This document shows positions 63,152 through 64,000 of a stretch of DNA of 64,000 nt, in pieces. Each line of letters starts with the position of its first letter. The stretch's first letter is position 1. The notes below the pieces were generated by a model. That model was not told the DNA's origin, did no database searches, and saw only the letters and a program-made list of their open reading frames with translations. Both the position numbers and the translations under genes were made by a program. Where the stretch lies: positions 372,001 through 436,000 of the forward strand of contig NZ_JPEO01000001.1 in the NCBI RefSeq assembly GCF_000753795.1, given 5' to 3'. The stretch comes from Shewanella mangrovi (GTDB taxonomy: Bacteria > Pseudomonadota > Gammaproteobacteria > Enterobacterales > Shewanellaceae).

Positions 63152-63628
63152 ATGGTGCAATCTTTTGCGCAACCTCGCACACCGAAATATATGCTACATG
63201 AGCAGATGAACCCGGCACCCAAAATGCTGGGCGTTGTGATTGTGCTGGTGGCGATGCTGGCGTTGAGCGTCTTTTTCCTAAAGCGTTTTCCACTCGATAC
63301 GGTCACTATGCCGTTGTCACAACAGACCTTGACCCTAGCGTCTGGGCAGCAGGTGCAACTGCTTCTTTACGCTAATTCGCGTATGAACAACCATATTCTC
63401 GAGTCACACGCGACCATTCTCGCGGCGGCGCTAATGCAATGTCGTCAGCAGGTGCCTTGGCAACAGGTTTACCTGTCGATTTCTCACGAAAAGCAGATGC
63501 TCAATATCTCCATGAAAGGTGAGCAGGGCGGTCATTTTAAGCTGCGTAATATTAAAGCCAGCGATATTGAACGCCATATGGGATTTTTCAGTCAGCAGTG
63601 GTTAGCCGGAGTCAATCTCTGTGAATAG
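63152..63628 (+). CDS. ToxR-like periplasmic domain protein lacking the DNA-binding domain
   Basis: A 158-residue paralogue of the C-terminal half of the ToxR-like regulator at 60225-60971. It has a ~30-residue polar N-terminus, a membrane segment (MLGVVIVLVAMLALSVFFL) and the matching periplasmic domain: SGQQVQLLLYANSRMNN, VYLSISHEKQMLNISMKGE and QQWLAGVNLCE align with SGQQLQLMLYANSRTNN, IYASLSHDKQVLNMTLRGE and QLWLQGVNLCG. The two Cys are kept. The winged helix is missing. ATG at 63152 has AGGA five bases upstream; TTG at 63137 is an alternative. The partner gene overlaps by 8 bases. It may act as a sensor accessory or a competitor for the partner. Confidence 0.72.
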   Translation: MVQSFAQPRTPKYMLHEQMNPAPKMLGVVIVLVAMLALSVFFLKRFPLDTVTMPLSQQTLTLASGQQVQLLLYANSRMNNHILESHATILAAALMQCRQQVPWQQVYLSISHEKQMLNISMKGEQGGHFKLRNIKASDIERHMGFFSQQWLAGVNLCE

Positions 63629-64000
63629 AGCTTGGGTGTGGTTGGTCTTAGTTCTTGCCGTTTTATTAGCTGTTGTTCGTGTTTACTACGCGCGTAGTAA
63701 CCATAGTGAGCAATTGCTGCTTAACTGCAGCTCAGAGCTATACGACCACGATAAAAAAGATTCGCAACAGTATTATTTGTTGATGGATCTGCAGGCTGAC
63801 AATCATAACGTGCTGCTCAACTATCGCTATTTTACTGTGGATGGTACGCCGGTTGGCAGTATCAAAATGCACGGTGATCTTAAGCGCAATCCGGCGGGCT
63901 CCAGCTACGATTTGACCATCCATGATAAAGAAGAGCAGTTGCTGGAGAAAACTAAGCCTGCCCATATGGACTATCTGTCATATATCAGTGGCCTGAACTT
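63621..64000 (+). CDS. ToxS-like membrane partner, second copy (runs off the window)
   Basis: Open from GTG at 63621 to the window end, 126 codons, no stop. One membrane segment (WVWLVLVLAVLLAVVRVYY) and a periplasmic domain that matches the protein at 59717-60232: LLNCSSELYD/MLNCSSELYD, LLNYRYFTVDGTPVGSI/VVNYRYFDLDGSAAGSI, MDYLSYISGLN/LQYVSYISNLN. It starts in the last codons of the preceding gene with the same AATCTCTGTG junction as the other pair. The C-terminus is outside the window. Confidence 0.7.
   Translation, partial: MNRAWVWLVLVLAVLLAVVRVYYARSNHSEQLLLNCSSELYDHDKKDSQQYYLLMDLQADNHNVLLNYRYFTVDGTPVGSIKMHGDLKRNPAGSSYDLTIHDKEEQLLEKTKPAHMDYLSYISGLN

Noticed and set aside
1-64000. tRNA, rRNA, CRISPR arrays, transposases, phage genes
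   Set aside because: Intergenic regions were scanned by eye and none could be supported.

Overview
The window looks like a stretch of chromosome from a marine or aquatic gammaproteobacterium, most probably Shewanella or a close relative. This is an inference from gene content: an NhaD-type antiporter, a secreted S46 dipeptidyl-peptidase, a malate:quinone oxidoreductase with a Sec signal, a Tat-exported split-Soret-type cytochrome c, and dense c-di-GMP signalling. No rRNA, tRNA, CRISPR array, phage or transposase gene was seen. Most of the window is tightly packed, ordinary chromosome with clear intrinsic terminators.

Layout. 1-7 kb: a glycerophosphodiesterase lipoprotein, the RNA helicase DbpA and two tandem secreted CocE-type hydrolases. 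7-13 kb: a CHASE-GGDEF diguanylate cyclase, two small membrane proteins, and an iron-dependent alcohol dehydrogenase whose end overlaps a PAS-PAS-GGDEF-EAL protein. 13-24 kb: an MFS exporter, alkaline phosphatase with an ArnT-like glycosyltransferase, two malate:quinone oxidoreductase paralogues sharing a conserved upstream module, an M20 amidohydrolase and an AcuI-type reductase. 24-30 kb: a serine hydrolase and an AttEFGH-like ABC export operon. 30-37 kb: a 1755-residue hybrid kinase with five PAS domains, followed directly by an HD-GYP response regulator. 37-44 kb: YgfZ, SerA, a YjdF-like protein, a hotdog thioesterase, a second serine hydrolase and a catalase preceded by a 17-codon leader ORF.

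44.4-47.0 kb is the clearest accessory region. A 2.0-kb AT-rich segment with two uncharacterised membrane-protein genes is bracketed by inverted copies of a hairpin-rich repeat, each 237 bp. The two genes are separated and preceded by hairpins resembling integron attC sites. Next to it is a UPF0016 manganese exporter gene with a full yybP-ykoY (manganese) riboswitch and terminator in its leader.

47-64 kb: an aromatic amino-acid permease, the S46 peptidase, a MATE exporter, a DUF481 outer-membrane protein, NhaD and a heterodimeric ABC exporter. The right end holds the most interesting locus. A ToxR-like membrane regulator and its ToxS-like partner diverge from a Tat-exported dihaem split-Soret-type cytochrome and a lipoprotein. 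These are followed by a second copy of the regulator/partner pair in which the regulator has lost its DNA-binding domain. In both pairs the partner's GTG start overlaps the last codons of the regulator in the same way. This resembles a duplicated co-component signalling cassette around a redox module and is my best candidate for an undescribed system.

All family names rest on motif recognition by eye. No database search or folding program was run.
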